From: HIMB114 sp008638005
Lineage (GTDB): Bacteria > Pseudomonadota > Alphaproteobacteria > Pelagibacterales > Pelagibacteraceae
Reading direction: 5' to 3'
Length of the DNA: 64,000 bases
Assembly (NCBI GenBank): GCA_032681305.1
Contig: CP136340.1
Coordinates: forward strand, 930,001-994,000
Part shown: positions 18,546-25,866 of the stretch, in pieces
Numbering within the stretch: position 1 is the stretch's first letter
Layout of the letters: every line of letters begins with the position of its first letter
Notes under the pieces: generated by a model
What the model was told of the DNA's origin: nothing
Databases searched by the model: none
The model's input: only the letters and a program-made list of their open reading frames with translations
Program-made: the position numbers and the translations under genes

Positions 18546-19076
18546 ATGACTTCTTCTTTTAAGATGAATCCCAAGTATTTATTTATTTTGGTTTTTGCCA
18601 TGATTGGACTTTCATTTGCATCAGTTCCTTTGTATGATTTATTTTGTCGCGTAACTGGTTTTGGTGGGACGACGCAAAAATCTGAAAAACCTTCTGAAAT
18701 TATTATTGATAAGATTGTCAAAGTAAGATTTGACTCAAATACTAACAATGATTTGCCTGTAAATTTTAAACCTCTAGACAACTTCCAGAATGTTAAAATA
18801 GGTGAAGTTAACAACATTATTTTTGAGGTTAAGAATGAAAGTAATCAGCCTCTAGAGGTGATATCTACATTTAATACAAGCCCTCCAATTGTTGGTAAAT
18901 ATTTTCAAAAACTACAGTGTTTTTGTTTTGAAAAACAAACGGTAAAATCTAATGAAATTGTTAAGTTTAACGTAGCTTATTATATCGATCCTAAAATTAT
19001 AGACGACCCAGCGACGAAAGGGACCAGTGAAATCACTTTGTCCTACAGTCTTTTTGAAGTAAAAAATAAAAGTTAA
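18546..19076 (+). CDS. ctaG: Cytochrome c oxidase assembly protein CtaG/Cox11
   Basis: 176 aa: one N-terminal membrane segment (residues ~9-28) followed by a periplasmic immunoglobulin-like domain. The copper-binding C-F-C lies at C125/C127 (KLQCFCFEKQ), with C34 in LYDLFCRVTG. It delivers copper to the CuB site of subunit I. The ATG at 18564 is a possible later start. It lies between the small ORF and ctaE in the oxidase operon. Confidence 0.94.
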   Translation: MTSSFKMNPKYLFILVFAMIGLSFASVPLYDLFCRVTGFGGTTQKSEKPSEIIIDKIVKVRFDSNTNNDLPVNFKPLDNFQNVKIGEVNNIIFEVKNESNQPLEVISTFNTSPPIVGKYFQKLQCFCFEKQTVKSNEIVKFNVAYYIDPKIIDDPATKGTSEITLSYSLFEVKNKS

Positions 19077-19081
19077 AGATT

Positions 19082-19870
19082 ATGGCAGCTGAAAAAAAAC
19101 ATGATTATCATTTAGTGGAACCAAGTCCTTGGCCAATTTTTTGTTCCTTTGCAGCCCTTATAGTTGCTGTCGGAGCTGTTTATTATTTTAAATCTAAAAG
19201 TTTATGGATGCTCCTGATTGGTTTTGCGGTCCTTTTGTACGGCATGTATATGTGGTTTAGAGATGTGATTATAGAAGCAGAGCATAAGGGTGATCATACT
19301 CCGGTTGTGCAAATTGGGATGCGCTATGGAATGGTCTTGTTCATAGTTTCTGAAGTTATGTTTTTTGTTGCGTGGTTTTGGGCATATTTTGATGCAAGCT
19401 TATACCCAGACGCTGTAGGAGGATCTGTTTGGCCGCCTAAAGGTATAGAGACTTTAGATCCGTGGCACATACCTTTAATTAACACTCTAATACTTTTACT
19501 TTCTGGCACAACAGTCACTTGGGCACATCACGCTTTATTAGAAAATGATAGAAAAAGTTTGGTACAAGGCTTATTACTTACAGTAGTCTTAGGAGCAATT
19601 TTTACCATGTTTCAGGCTTATGAGTACATGGTTGCTCCGTTTCAAATGTCCACTGGAATTTATGGTTCTACTTTTTATATGGCAACAGGTTTTCATGGGT
19701 TTCACGTTTTGGTTGGAACAATCTTTTTATTAGTATGCTTATTTAGAGCGAAAGCTGGACATTACAAACCCGATCATCACTTTGGTTTCGAAGCTGCAGC
19801 ATGGTATTGGCATTTTGTCGATGTTGTGTGGCTTTTCTTATTTGCGGCAATCTATATTTGGGGCAGCTAA
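19082..19870 (+). CDS. ctaE: Cytochrome c oxidase subunit III
   Basis: 262 aa with seven membrane segments. Family motifs include FVSEVMFFVAWFWAYFD-like sequence near residue 90, TWAHHALLENDR, and the C-terminal FEAAAWYWHFVDVVWLFLF. It stabilises the catalytic core and proton uptake of the aa3 oxidase. It is preceded by ctaG, and the next reading frame (SURF1) begins almost at its stop codon. Confidence 0.96.
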   Translation: MAAEKKHDYHLVEPSPWPIFCSFAALIVAVGAVYYFKSKSLWMLLIGFAVLLYGMYMWFRDVIIEAEHKGDHTPVVQIGMRYGMVLFIVSEVMFFVAWFWAYFDASLYPDAVGGSVWPPKGIETLDPWHIPLINTLILLLSGTTVTWAHHALLENDRKSLVQGLLLTVVLGAIFTMFQAYEYMVAPFQMSTGIYGSTFYMATGFHGFHVLVGTIFLLVCLFRAKAGHYKPDHHFGFEAAAWYWHFVDVVWLFLFAAIYIWGS

Positions 19871-19876
19871 AAAAAT

Positions 19877-20518
19877 CTGAAATCAAAATTTTTTAATTTA
19901 TTTACTTTTTTTATAGTATTTTTTTTATTTTGCCTTGGATCTTGGCAGGTCTACCGATTACAATGGAAAAATAATTTAATTAAAGAAATCTCACTCACAT
20001 ACAGTAGGACACCAGAGGTGTTTAGTAAAAAAAGTGAGTTATTTTCAAAAGTGATCATTCAAGGAAAAATCATTAACCAACCTGAGTTTGTTTATTCACT
20101 TGGTGAGAGAGGTCAATATGGTTTTGATGTTTATTTACCATTTGAAACAATTGGTCGAAAATTATTATTGATTAGAGCTGGATGGACTAAAGAGAAATTT
20201 AACTTAGAAACAAATTTTTTAAATACTGATAAAATAATTCATGCTATTTTGTTAAAACCCAAAAGAAAGAACCTCTTTACCCCAGATAATTCTAACGAGC
20301 TTACTTTTTATATAGATTTGTTAAGTCTTGAAAAAAAATATTCAAGAAAACTATATCCATTAATAGCCGAGAGCACCTCAGATATTAAGATGGGATATAA
20401 TTTAAAAAAACCAGAAAAAATTGTACTACCTAATAACCATTTGCAATATGCTTTAACTTGGTACAGTTTATGTTTTGTTATTATTATTGCCTTTTTAATA
20501 TATAAGAAAAAAATATGA
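19877..20518 (+). CDS. surf1: SURF1 family cytochrome oxidase assembly protein (probable non-ATG start)
   Basis: The conserved SURF1 features are all in frame: an N-terminal hydrophobic segment, LGSWQVYRLQWKNNLI, then RGQYGFDVYLPFET, RAGWTKEKF, and a C-terminal membrane segment near HLQYALTWYSLCFVIIIAFLI. The first standard start is a GTG at 20018, which would delete the first membrane segment and the SWQ.YR motif. Upstream of it the frame is open back to the ctaE stop at 19870. Only a CTG at 19877 gives a natural N-terminus (LKSKFFNLF...). I assign that start (213 aa), though a rarer start codon such as ATA at 19913 is possible. SURF1 takes part in haem a insertion. Confidence 0.78.
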   Translation: MKSKFFNLFTFFIVFFLFCLGSWQVYRLQWKNNLIKEISLTYSRTPEVFSKKSELFSKVIIQGKIINQPEFVYSLGERGQYGFDVYLPFETIGRKLLLIRAGWTKEKFNLETNFLNTDKIIHAILLKPKRKNLFTPDNSNELTFYIDLLSLEKKYSRKLYPLIAESTSDIKMGYNLKKPEKIVLPNNHLQYALTWYSLCFVIIIAFLIYKKKI

Positions 20519-21897
20519 ATTATTTCAGCACTAGGGACCAAAGTTTAAATTTATCATTTGAGGAAATATTTTTTAAAGGCCTTTCGAGTGATGGGGGTTT
20601 ATTTTTACCAAAACAATTTCCATTATTTTCTAAAAATGAACTTGAAGAATTTAAAAATTTTAGCTTCGAGGAGATGAGCTTTAAAATATTTTCTTTATTT
20701 ACAGGGGATACTTTTCAACCGGAAGAATTAAAAAATATAATCAATAAGGCATATTCATCTTTTCGAAATAAAAACATTGTTGATATCAAAAAGATAAAGC
20801 ACATTTCTTATGTTCAGCTTCATCATGGACCCACCCTAGCCTTCAAAGATATTGCTATGCAAGTTCTTGGTCAGATGTACGAATTTTTGTTAAAAGATGG
20901 AAGAAGGAAAGTTAATTTAATCACTGCAACTTCTGGTGACACTGGTGCTGCAGCTATTGATGCGGTTCAAGGAAAGGAAAATATAAACATTTTTGTATTA
21001 CATCCAAATAATAAAATTTCAAATGTCCAAAGAAAGTTAATGACAACTTACGATGCAACCAATGTTCATAATATTGCAATTGAAGGTAGTTTTGATGATT
21101 GTCAGAAAATCGTTAAAGATTTATTTGTCGATCATAAATTTGCATCACAAATTAATATGTCAGGTGTGAATTCGATTAATTGGGCAAGAATAGTAGCGCA
21201 AGTGGTTTATTACTTTTATATTTTTTACAAATTCAATCCTGAGTTCAAACCAATAGTTGTTTCAGTTCCAACAGGAAACTTTGGGGATATTTATGCTGGA
21301 TATGTAGCTAAACAATTAGGTCTAAATGTTAAAGAGCTTATTATTGCTACTAATCAAAATAATATACTAGAAAGATGCATTCAAACTGGAGAGTATAAGC
21401 CACTTACTGTTGAACAGTCTCTTTCACCCAGTATGGATATTCAAGTTGCAAGTAATTTTGAAAGAATCCTCTATGAAATATGTGAACATAATTCTGAGCA
21501 ATTAAAAAATATGATGGATGGTTTAAAAAATCAGGGAGAGATCATTTTGAATCAAAATCAAATTAAAAAACTTCAAGACAATTTCTCAGCTAGTAGTTGT
21601 AACGAACAAGAGACATTAGCAATTATCAAAAATATTTTTATTCAGCACCATTATGTAATAGATCCGCATACAGCAACTGCTGTTAAACCCTTAAATGATG
21701 AAAAATATTTCAACGAGGCTTGTTTTTGTTTTGAAACTGCTCATCCAGCTAAATTTCCAAAAGCAATTACAAAAGCCATAGATCAATACCCAGAACTACC
21801 CGAAGAGTTTGAAAAAATTAAAGATAAAAAAGAAAAATTTGATATTATAGAAAATGATATCAACTCAATTAAAAAATATATTCTAGGTAAGATCTAG
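20515..21897 (+). CDS. thrC: Threonine synthase
   Basis: 460 aa, fold-type II PLP enzyme. The PLP lysine lies in HHGPTLAFKDIAMQVLG, followed by TATSGDTGAAAIDAV for phosphate binding. It converts O-phosphohomoserine to threonine. The long form fits the proteobacterial/yeast-type enzyme. The start overlaps the SURF1 stop by 4 bp and thrB is 400 bp away on the other strand, so both last steps of threonine synthesis are here. The stop shares CTAG with the rnhA stop. Confidence 0.95.
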   Translation: MNYFSTRDQSLNLSFEEIFFKGLSSDGGLFLPKQFPLFSKNELEEFKNFSFEEMSFKIFSLFTGDTFQPEELKNIINKAYSSFRNKNIVDIKKIKHISYVQLHHGPTLAFKDIAMQVLGQMYEFLLKDGRRKVNLITATSGDTGAAAIDAVQGKENINIFVLHPNNKISNVQRKLMTTYDATNVHNIAIEGSFDDCQKIVKDLFVDHKFASQINMSGVNSINWARIVAQVVYYFYIFYKFNPEFKPIVVSVPTGNFGDIYAGYVAKQLGLNVKELIIATNQNNILERCIQTGEYKPLTVEQSLSPSMDIQVASNFERILYEICEHNSEQLKNMMDGLKNQGEIILNQNQIKKLQDNFSASSCNEQETLAIIKNIFIQHHYVIDPHTATAVKPLNDEKYFNEACFCFETAHPAKFPKAITKAIDQYPELPEEFEKIKDKKEKFDIIENDINSIKKYILGKI

Positions 21898-22313
21898 GAC
21901 TTTGATTGCGATCTAGCTAATTCATCAGCCAAACTATTATACTTGTCTCCCGCGTGACCTTTAACCCATGTCCATTTAATTTTTTTTTGTTCATTTAGCT
22001 TGTCCAGTTCAATCCATAAATCTTTATTTTTCACATCTTCTTTATTAGAAGTTTTCCAGCCGTTCTTTTTCCAGTTGATAATCCATTTTTCAATACCATC
22101 CTTAGCATATTTAGAGTCTGTAAAAATTTCTAAATTTTGATCCTTAACAAACTTGAGAGCAGAAATGAGAGCTATAAGCTCCATTCTATTATTAGTAGTA
22201 TTTTCTGCACTCCCTGAAATTTTTTCAATTGAGTTTCCATTTAATATAACCGCTGCCCATCCACCTTTACCCGGGTTACCAGAGCATGCACCATCGGTAT
22301 AAATTTTAATCAT
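21894..22313 (-). CDS. rnhA: Ribonuclease HI
   Basis: 139 aa. All four acidic catalytic residues are visible, in order: IYTDGACSGNPGKGG (Asp), NRMELIAL (Glu), IFTDSKYAKDG (Asp) and YNSLADELA (Asp). It cleaves the RNA strand of RNA:DNA hybrids. It overlaps thrB by 8 bp, a pairing commonly seen in alphaproteobacteria. Ribonuclease HII is encoded at 32607-33212. Confidence 0.95.
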   Translation of the reverse strand: MIKIYTDGACSGNPGKGGWAAVILNGNSIEKISGSAENTTNNRMELIALISALKFVKDQNLEIFTDSKYAKDGIEKWIINWKKNGWKTSNKEDVKNKDLWIELDKLNEQKKIKWTWVKGHAGDKYNSLADELARSQSKS

Positions 22314-23247
22314 AAATATTATTATTGATATTTTGGTAAAAATATTTCATTTTTAATAAATACTCTTTTGGATCTTTCTTTTGAATTTTAGCATGTTTCG
22401 GAGTGTTTTTTAAATCATACAGTCGAGTAACAAAATATCTAATTGCAGCACCAAGACAAAGTATATTAATTTTATTTAAATCATTTAGCTTAAGCTTTTT
22501 AATAGTTGAGTAACCTTCGATTAATTTTTTAATATTAATTTTTTTAATTGTATTATTTTGAAAACATAAAGCATTAATTGCAATAGCAAGCTCATACAGA
22601 TAGCTTCCATTACAAGAAAAATAAAAGTCTATAAATCCTGCAAATTTTTTGTTTTTAAAAAATATATTATCTGGAAATAAATCGGCGTGAATTATACCCC
22701 TTGATAATTTTTTCGGCTTATTTTTTTTATAAAAATCAATATATGTTTTGAGTGATTTTGAATATTGAGGGTAATCTTTTTTAGTTTGATTATAAATTTT
22801 TACCCAAGTTGCTGATGCCAGTGTATTCTTTCGTGTTTTACTAAACTTTGATGAAATTTTGTGAAACTTTGCCATTTGCTTACCAACAATTTTACAATCA
22901 GCAGGAGTTAATTGCTTTTTTGATTTTCCTTCTAAAAATGAAACTAAGATAGCTTTTTTATTTTTGATTTTAAAAATAATTTTTTTATCTTTTTTTTCTA
23001 GTGGTTTAGGACATTTAAATCCTCCCCGATTCATATGGAGCATTAAATTTACAAAAAAAGGAACATCTTTAGCCTGTACCCTTTTTTCAAAAATAGTTAA
23101 AATTATTTTTTTTTTATCAGTTTTGATAAAGTAATTTGTGTTTTCTACCCCTTGTTTAATTCCGTGAAATTTTTTTAATCGTCCTAAGTTGTAGTTACCT
23201 AGAATTTTATTTATCTCGTGAGTTTGTAATTTTGTAAAAACTGCCAT
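22306..23247 (-). CDS. thrB: Homoserine kinase, type II (APH-like ThrB)
   Basis: 313 aa with an aminoglycoside phosphotransferase-like fold. The N-terminal GVENTNYFIKT and the catalytic GIIHADLFPDNIFF, followed by GFIDFYFSC (metal-binding Asp), are characteristic. It phosphorylates homoserine before ThrC acts. The alphaproteobacterial ThrB belongs to this fold and is unrelated to the GHMP-type E. coli enzyme. It is divergent from the CDGSH gene. Confidence 0.9.
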   Translation of the reverse strand: MAVFTKLQTHEINKILGNYNLGRLKKFHGIKQGVENTNYFIKTDKKKIILTIFEKRVQAKDVPFFVNLMLHMNRGGFKCPKPLEKKDKKIIFKIKNKKAILVSFLEGKSKKQLTPADCKIVGKQMAKFHKISSKFSKTRKNTLASATWVKIYNQTKKDYPQYSKSLKTYIDFYKKNKPKKLSRGIIHADLFPDNIFFKNKKFAGFIDFYFSCNGSYLYELAIAINALCFQNNTIKKINIKKLIEGYSTIKKLKLNDLNKINILCLGAAIRYFVTRLYDLKNTPKHAKIQKKDPKEYLLKMKYFYQNINNNIYD

Positions 23248-23281
23248 TTTCTATTTTACATTTTTATATTTTAGAATACGT

Positions 23282-23524
23282 ATGTATAGACTCATGGAAA
23301 AAAAAATTAAACAACCTATACAAGTTAAGCTTGATAAACATAGAGTATATTTCTGGTGCACTTGTGGTCTATCTGGAAAACAACCAATGTGCGATGGATC
23401 TCATAAAGGAAAGTCAGAAAAGAAATCCCAAAGTTTTAGAGTTGAAGAAACTAAAGATTACCACTTGTGTAGTTGTAAGTTAACTAAAAACCCACCATAT
23501 TGTGATGGCTCGCACAATAGTTAA
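23282..23524 (+). CDS. Double CDGSH-type [2Fe-2S] iron-sulfur protein
   Basis: 80 aa with two mitoNEET-like motifs: C26-x-C28...C37-D-G-S-H41 and C63-x-C65...C74-D-G-S-H78. Each would bind a [2Fe-2S] cluster through three Cys and one His. There is no membrane anchor, so it is a soluble cytoplasmic protein. The ATG at 23294 (MEKKIKQPIQVKL) is an equally good start. The function of such bacterial CDGSH proteins is not settled; redox or Fe-S handling is likely. The stop is 1 bp from the atpF stop. Confidence 0.9.
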   Translation: MYRLMEKKIKQPIQVKLDKHRVYFWCTCGLSGKQPMCDGSHKGKSEKKSQSFRVEETKDYHLCSCKLTKNPPYCDGSHNS

Positions 23525-23525
23525 C

Positions 23526-24017
23526 TTAATTAATATTTTTTAATTTTTCTATAGATTGTTTAAGTTTAGAAACATTAATTTCATCTTGTTTCTTTTGGTC
23601 CAAGTTTTCAATCAAAACCTTTTCAACAGTTTCTAGAGCAACTTGTGTAGCTACTTTTTTGACCTGATAAATCGCATCATTTTTAGATTGCTCAATTTTA
23701 TTTTGAGCCGACTTTTCCTTATTATCTAATGAAGCTTTCATTTTTTCTAACGCAATAGCAATTTCATCATCACTGATTTTTTGTGCTTTTATCAAAATAT
23801 CATTATTTTCAGTTTTAGAGTTTTGAAGCTTACCTTGAGCTTTGCTTAATAAATTTTCACTTTCATTTTTTAGATTTTCAGCTTCATTAATTTTGTTTTT
23901 AAGTTCATTAATTTTATGATCAATTTGGTCCAGTACTAGTTTTGGAACTCCTTTGTAAATTAAAAGAGCAAAGAATAAAATAAAGGCTATACCAACCCAA
24001 AATGTTGCATCAAACAT
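23526..24017 (-). CDS. atpF: ATP synthase F0 subunit b
   Basis: 163 aa: one N-terminal membrane segment (FWVGIAFILFFALLIYKGVP) followed by a long charged helix forming the peripheral stalk. It is the last gene of the a-c-b'-b order and directly follows b'. Two different b-type subunits are typical of alphaproteobacteria. The stop nearly abuts that of the convergent CDGSH gene. Confidence 0.92.
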   Translation of the reverse strand: MFDATFWVGIAFILFFALLIYKGVPKLVLDQIDHKINELKNKINEAENLKNESENLLSKAQGKLQNSKTENNDILIKAQKISDDEIAIALEKMKASLDNKEKSAQNKIEQSKNDAIYQVKKVATQVALETVEKVLIENLDQKKQDEINVSKLKQSIEKLKNIN

Positions 24018-24593
24018 TTAGTTTAAGTCCCCAATTCTTTTTTTGCTTATTTCATCAATTTTGGATGAGATAATTTTCTCATCAACATAATTTTTAATAG
24101 ATAGCTCATTTAAAATTTCAGAGGCAACTTGATTTGCGATATCTTTGATTTGATTAATAGAGTTATTTTTAAAATTATTAATCTCTTTTTCAGCTTCATC
24201 TGTCATCTTTTTAATCTTTGTATCAAGTTCATCTCTTTTTGTATTAAATTCTGAATTAAGTTTTTTTCTGTCGGTTGCAATTATTTCTTGCGCTTCTTTC
24301 TTTGAATTTGCAATAAATTCTGAATATTCCTTATTTAATTTTTCTGTCTGCTCAGAGAGTTTTTTTGCCTCATCTAAAAGGTCACTGATATAATCATTTC
24401 TTTGTTCTATACTTTCAGAAAGTCTTGGAAAAACTACTTTTGAAATTACAACATACAAAAAACCAAAAGTAATGATTAACCAGAAAATTTGAGGAACCCA
24501 AACGCCAGGATCTAACTGGGGCATGCCACTACTTTCGGCAGATAAAGCCGAGGCAGTGGACAGTCCCACGAATAAAATAATCGCTCTAAACAT
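24018..24593 (-). CDS. atpG: ATP synthase F0 subunit b'
   Basis: 191 aa. Begins MFRAIILFVGLSTASALSAE, a signal-peptide-like segment, then the stalk membrane helix (PQIFWLIITFGFLYVVISKVV) and a long coiled region. FPRLSESIEQR after the helix is typical of b'. With subunit b it forms a heterodimeric peripheral stalk. Start and stop abut the neighbouring F0 genes. Confidence 0.9.
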   Translation of the reverse strand: MFRAIILFVGLSTASALSAESSGMPQLDPGVWVPQIFWLIITFGFLYVVISKVVFPRLSESIEQRNDYISDLLDEAKKLSEQTEKLNKEYSEFIANSKKEAQEIIATDRKKLNSEFNTKRDELDTKIKKMTDEAEKEINNFKNNSINQIKDIANQVASEILNELSIKNYVDEKIISSKIDEISKKRIGDLN

Positions 24594-24604
24594 TATAACC
24601 TTTA

Positions 24605-24832
24605 TTAAAATGCAAAAAGTATAATGAACGCAAGTACCAATCCAAATAACCCAGTAGCTTCAGCTAATGCGAAACCTAATAGTAAATTTGGAAACTGTTT
24701 CTGAGCTGCTGATGGATTTCTTATTGCTGCTGATAAAAAGTTACCGAAAATATTTCCGATACCCAAACCTGCACCGATTAATGCTAAAGATGCTAATCCC
24801 GCTCCAATCATTTTTGCTGCTTCTAGTTCCAT
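24605..24832 (-). CDS. atpE: ATP synthase F0 subunit c
   Basis: 75 aa hairpin of two membrane helices. The polar loop RNPSAAQKQFP joins them, and the ion-binding Glu is in FALAEATGLFGLVLAF. The surrounding residues do not show the Na+-binding pattern, so proton coupling is inferred. The gene has one of the few strong Shine-Dalgarno sequences of the window, in keeping with the multi-copy ring. Confidence 0.96.
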   Translation of the reverse strand: MELEAAKMIGAGLASLALIGAGLGIGNIFGNFLSAAIRNPSAAQKQFPNLLLGFALAEATGLFGLVLAFIILFAF

Positions 24833-24837
24833 TGTTT

Positions 24838-24845
24838 TCTCCTTT
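24838..24845 (-). promoter_or_regulatory. Strong Shine-Dalgarno sequence for atpE
   Basis: On the minus strand AAAGGAGA lies about 6 bases before the atpE ATG (24832). Most genes in this window have no such sequence. The c subunit is needed in about ten copies per enzyme, so stronger translation than for the flanking a and b' genes is a reasonable reading. Confidence 0.65.
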
Positions 24846-24852
24846 GTTAAAG

Positions 24853-25581
24853 TTAATGTAAATTTAATGCATCATTTAAATAGATGCACGATAGTATTGC
24901 AAAAACATAAGCTTGTAGAAATGCAACAAGAAACTCTAAGCCTGTTAATGCAACTGAAAATCCAAGTGGTAACCAACCACCTATTACTCCCAAACTTACT
25001 ACAAATCCCCCAAACACTTTAAGAACTGCATGTCCTGCCATCATATTTGCAAATAATCTTACTGATAAACTTATTGGTCTGCTTAGGTAAGATACAATCT
25101 CAATAATAATTATGAGAGGAAGTAATATTGCTGGAGCCCCCGAGGGTACAAAAAGTTTTAAAAAACCTAAGCCATGCTTCGCAAAGCCGACAATTGTAAC
25201 TCCAATAAATACAAATGCTGCTAATGCAAACGTTACAATGATATGGCTCGTAACGGTAAAAGAATAGGGTATCATTCCAATCATATTGCAAAATAAAATA
25301 AATAAAAAAAGTGTTAGAACAAAAGGAAAAAAAGGTCTTGCCTTAGAACCCGCTGTTTCAGATATCATTTTTGCTACAAACTCGTATGTCATTTCGGATA
25401 AAAACTGTATTCTTGATGGGACAAGTGATTTTTTTTGAGTGGCCAGGATAAATAAAATAGAAATAGCAGCAACCGTAATAACCATAAAAAGGCTAGAATT
25501 AGTAAAAGATACATCAAAGTTCCCAAAAACTATCTTTGGACCGATAGTCTTAATTTCAAACTGTTGCATTGGATTTGCCAT
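24853..25581 (-). CDS. atpB: ATP synthase F0 subunit a
   Basis: 242 aa, five or six membrane segments. The essential Arg lies in SLSVRLFANMMAGHAVLKV, and the C-terminal helix contains LTGLEFLVAFLQAYVFAIL. It forms the two proton half-channels next to the c ring. It follows atpI by 5 bp and precedes atpE in the usual alphaproteobacterial F0 operon. Confidence 0.95.
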   Translation of the reverse strand: MANPMQQFEIKTIGPKIVFGNFDVSFTNSSLFMVITVAAISILFILATQKKSLVPSRIQFLSEMTYEFVAKMISETAGSKARPFFPFVLTLFLFILFCNMIGMIPYSFTVTSHIIVTFALAAFVFIGVTIVGFAKHGLGFLKLFVPSGAPAILLPLIIIIEIVSYLSRPISLSVRLFANMMAGHAVLKVFGGFVVSLGVIGGWLPLGFSVALTGLEFLVAFLQAYVFAILSCIYLNDALNLH

Positions 25582-25586
25582 AAAAT

Positions 25587-25859
25587 TTAGTCTTTATTAA
25601 TCATTTTAGAAGAGCGCACAACATTTAAAATGCCTGCAACTGATCCGATAATAAAAAAAATTATTATAAAAATTGGCGTAGTTTGTAGCCATTTATCAAC
25701 ATGAAAACCAATAAAACTTGCGACAAAAACAGCAGCAACAAATTCGGTTCCCATTTTAAGAGCAATGCCCATAGAACTCGAACCTTCTTTTTTTAGTTCC
25801 TTTGATTTTAATTCGTCTTTTAATTTTTTAACTTTTTCTTTGATTTCTTTAATTTCCAT
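25587..25859 (-). CDS. atpI: AtpI/AtpZ-type ATP synthase-associated protein
   Basis: 90 aa. A charged Lys/Glu-rich N-terminus (residues 1-28) is followed by two membrane segments with GFHVDKWLQTTPIF between them, matching the AtpI family. It is thought to help assemble the c ring or carry divalent cations. It lies 5 bp before atpB and 7 bp after smc. Confidence 0.88.
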   Translation of the reverse strand: MEIKEIKEKVKKLKDELKSKELKKEGSSSMGIALKMGTEFVAAVFVASFIGFHVDKWLQTTPIFIIIFFIIGSVAGILNVVRSSKMINKD

Positions 25860-25866
25860 CTAAGAA

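Noticed and set aside
20018..20026. GTG at 20018 as the SURF1 start
   Set aside because: It would remove the first membrane helix and the conserved SWQ.YR motif, which are present in frame upstream.
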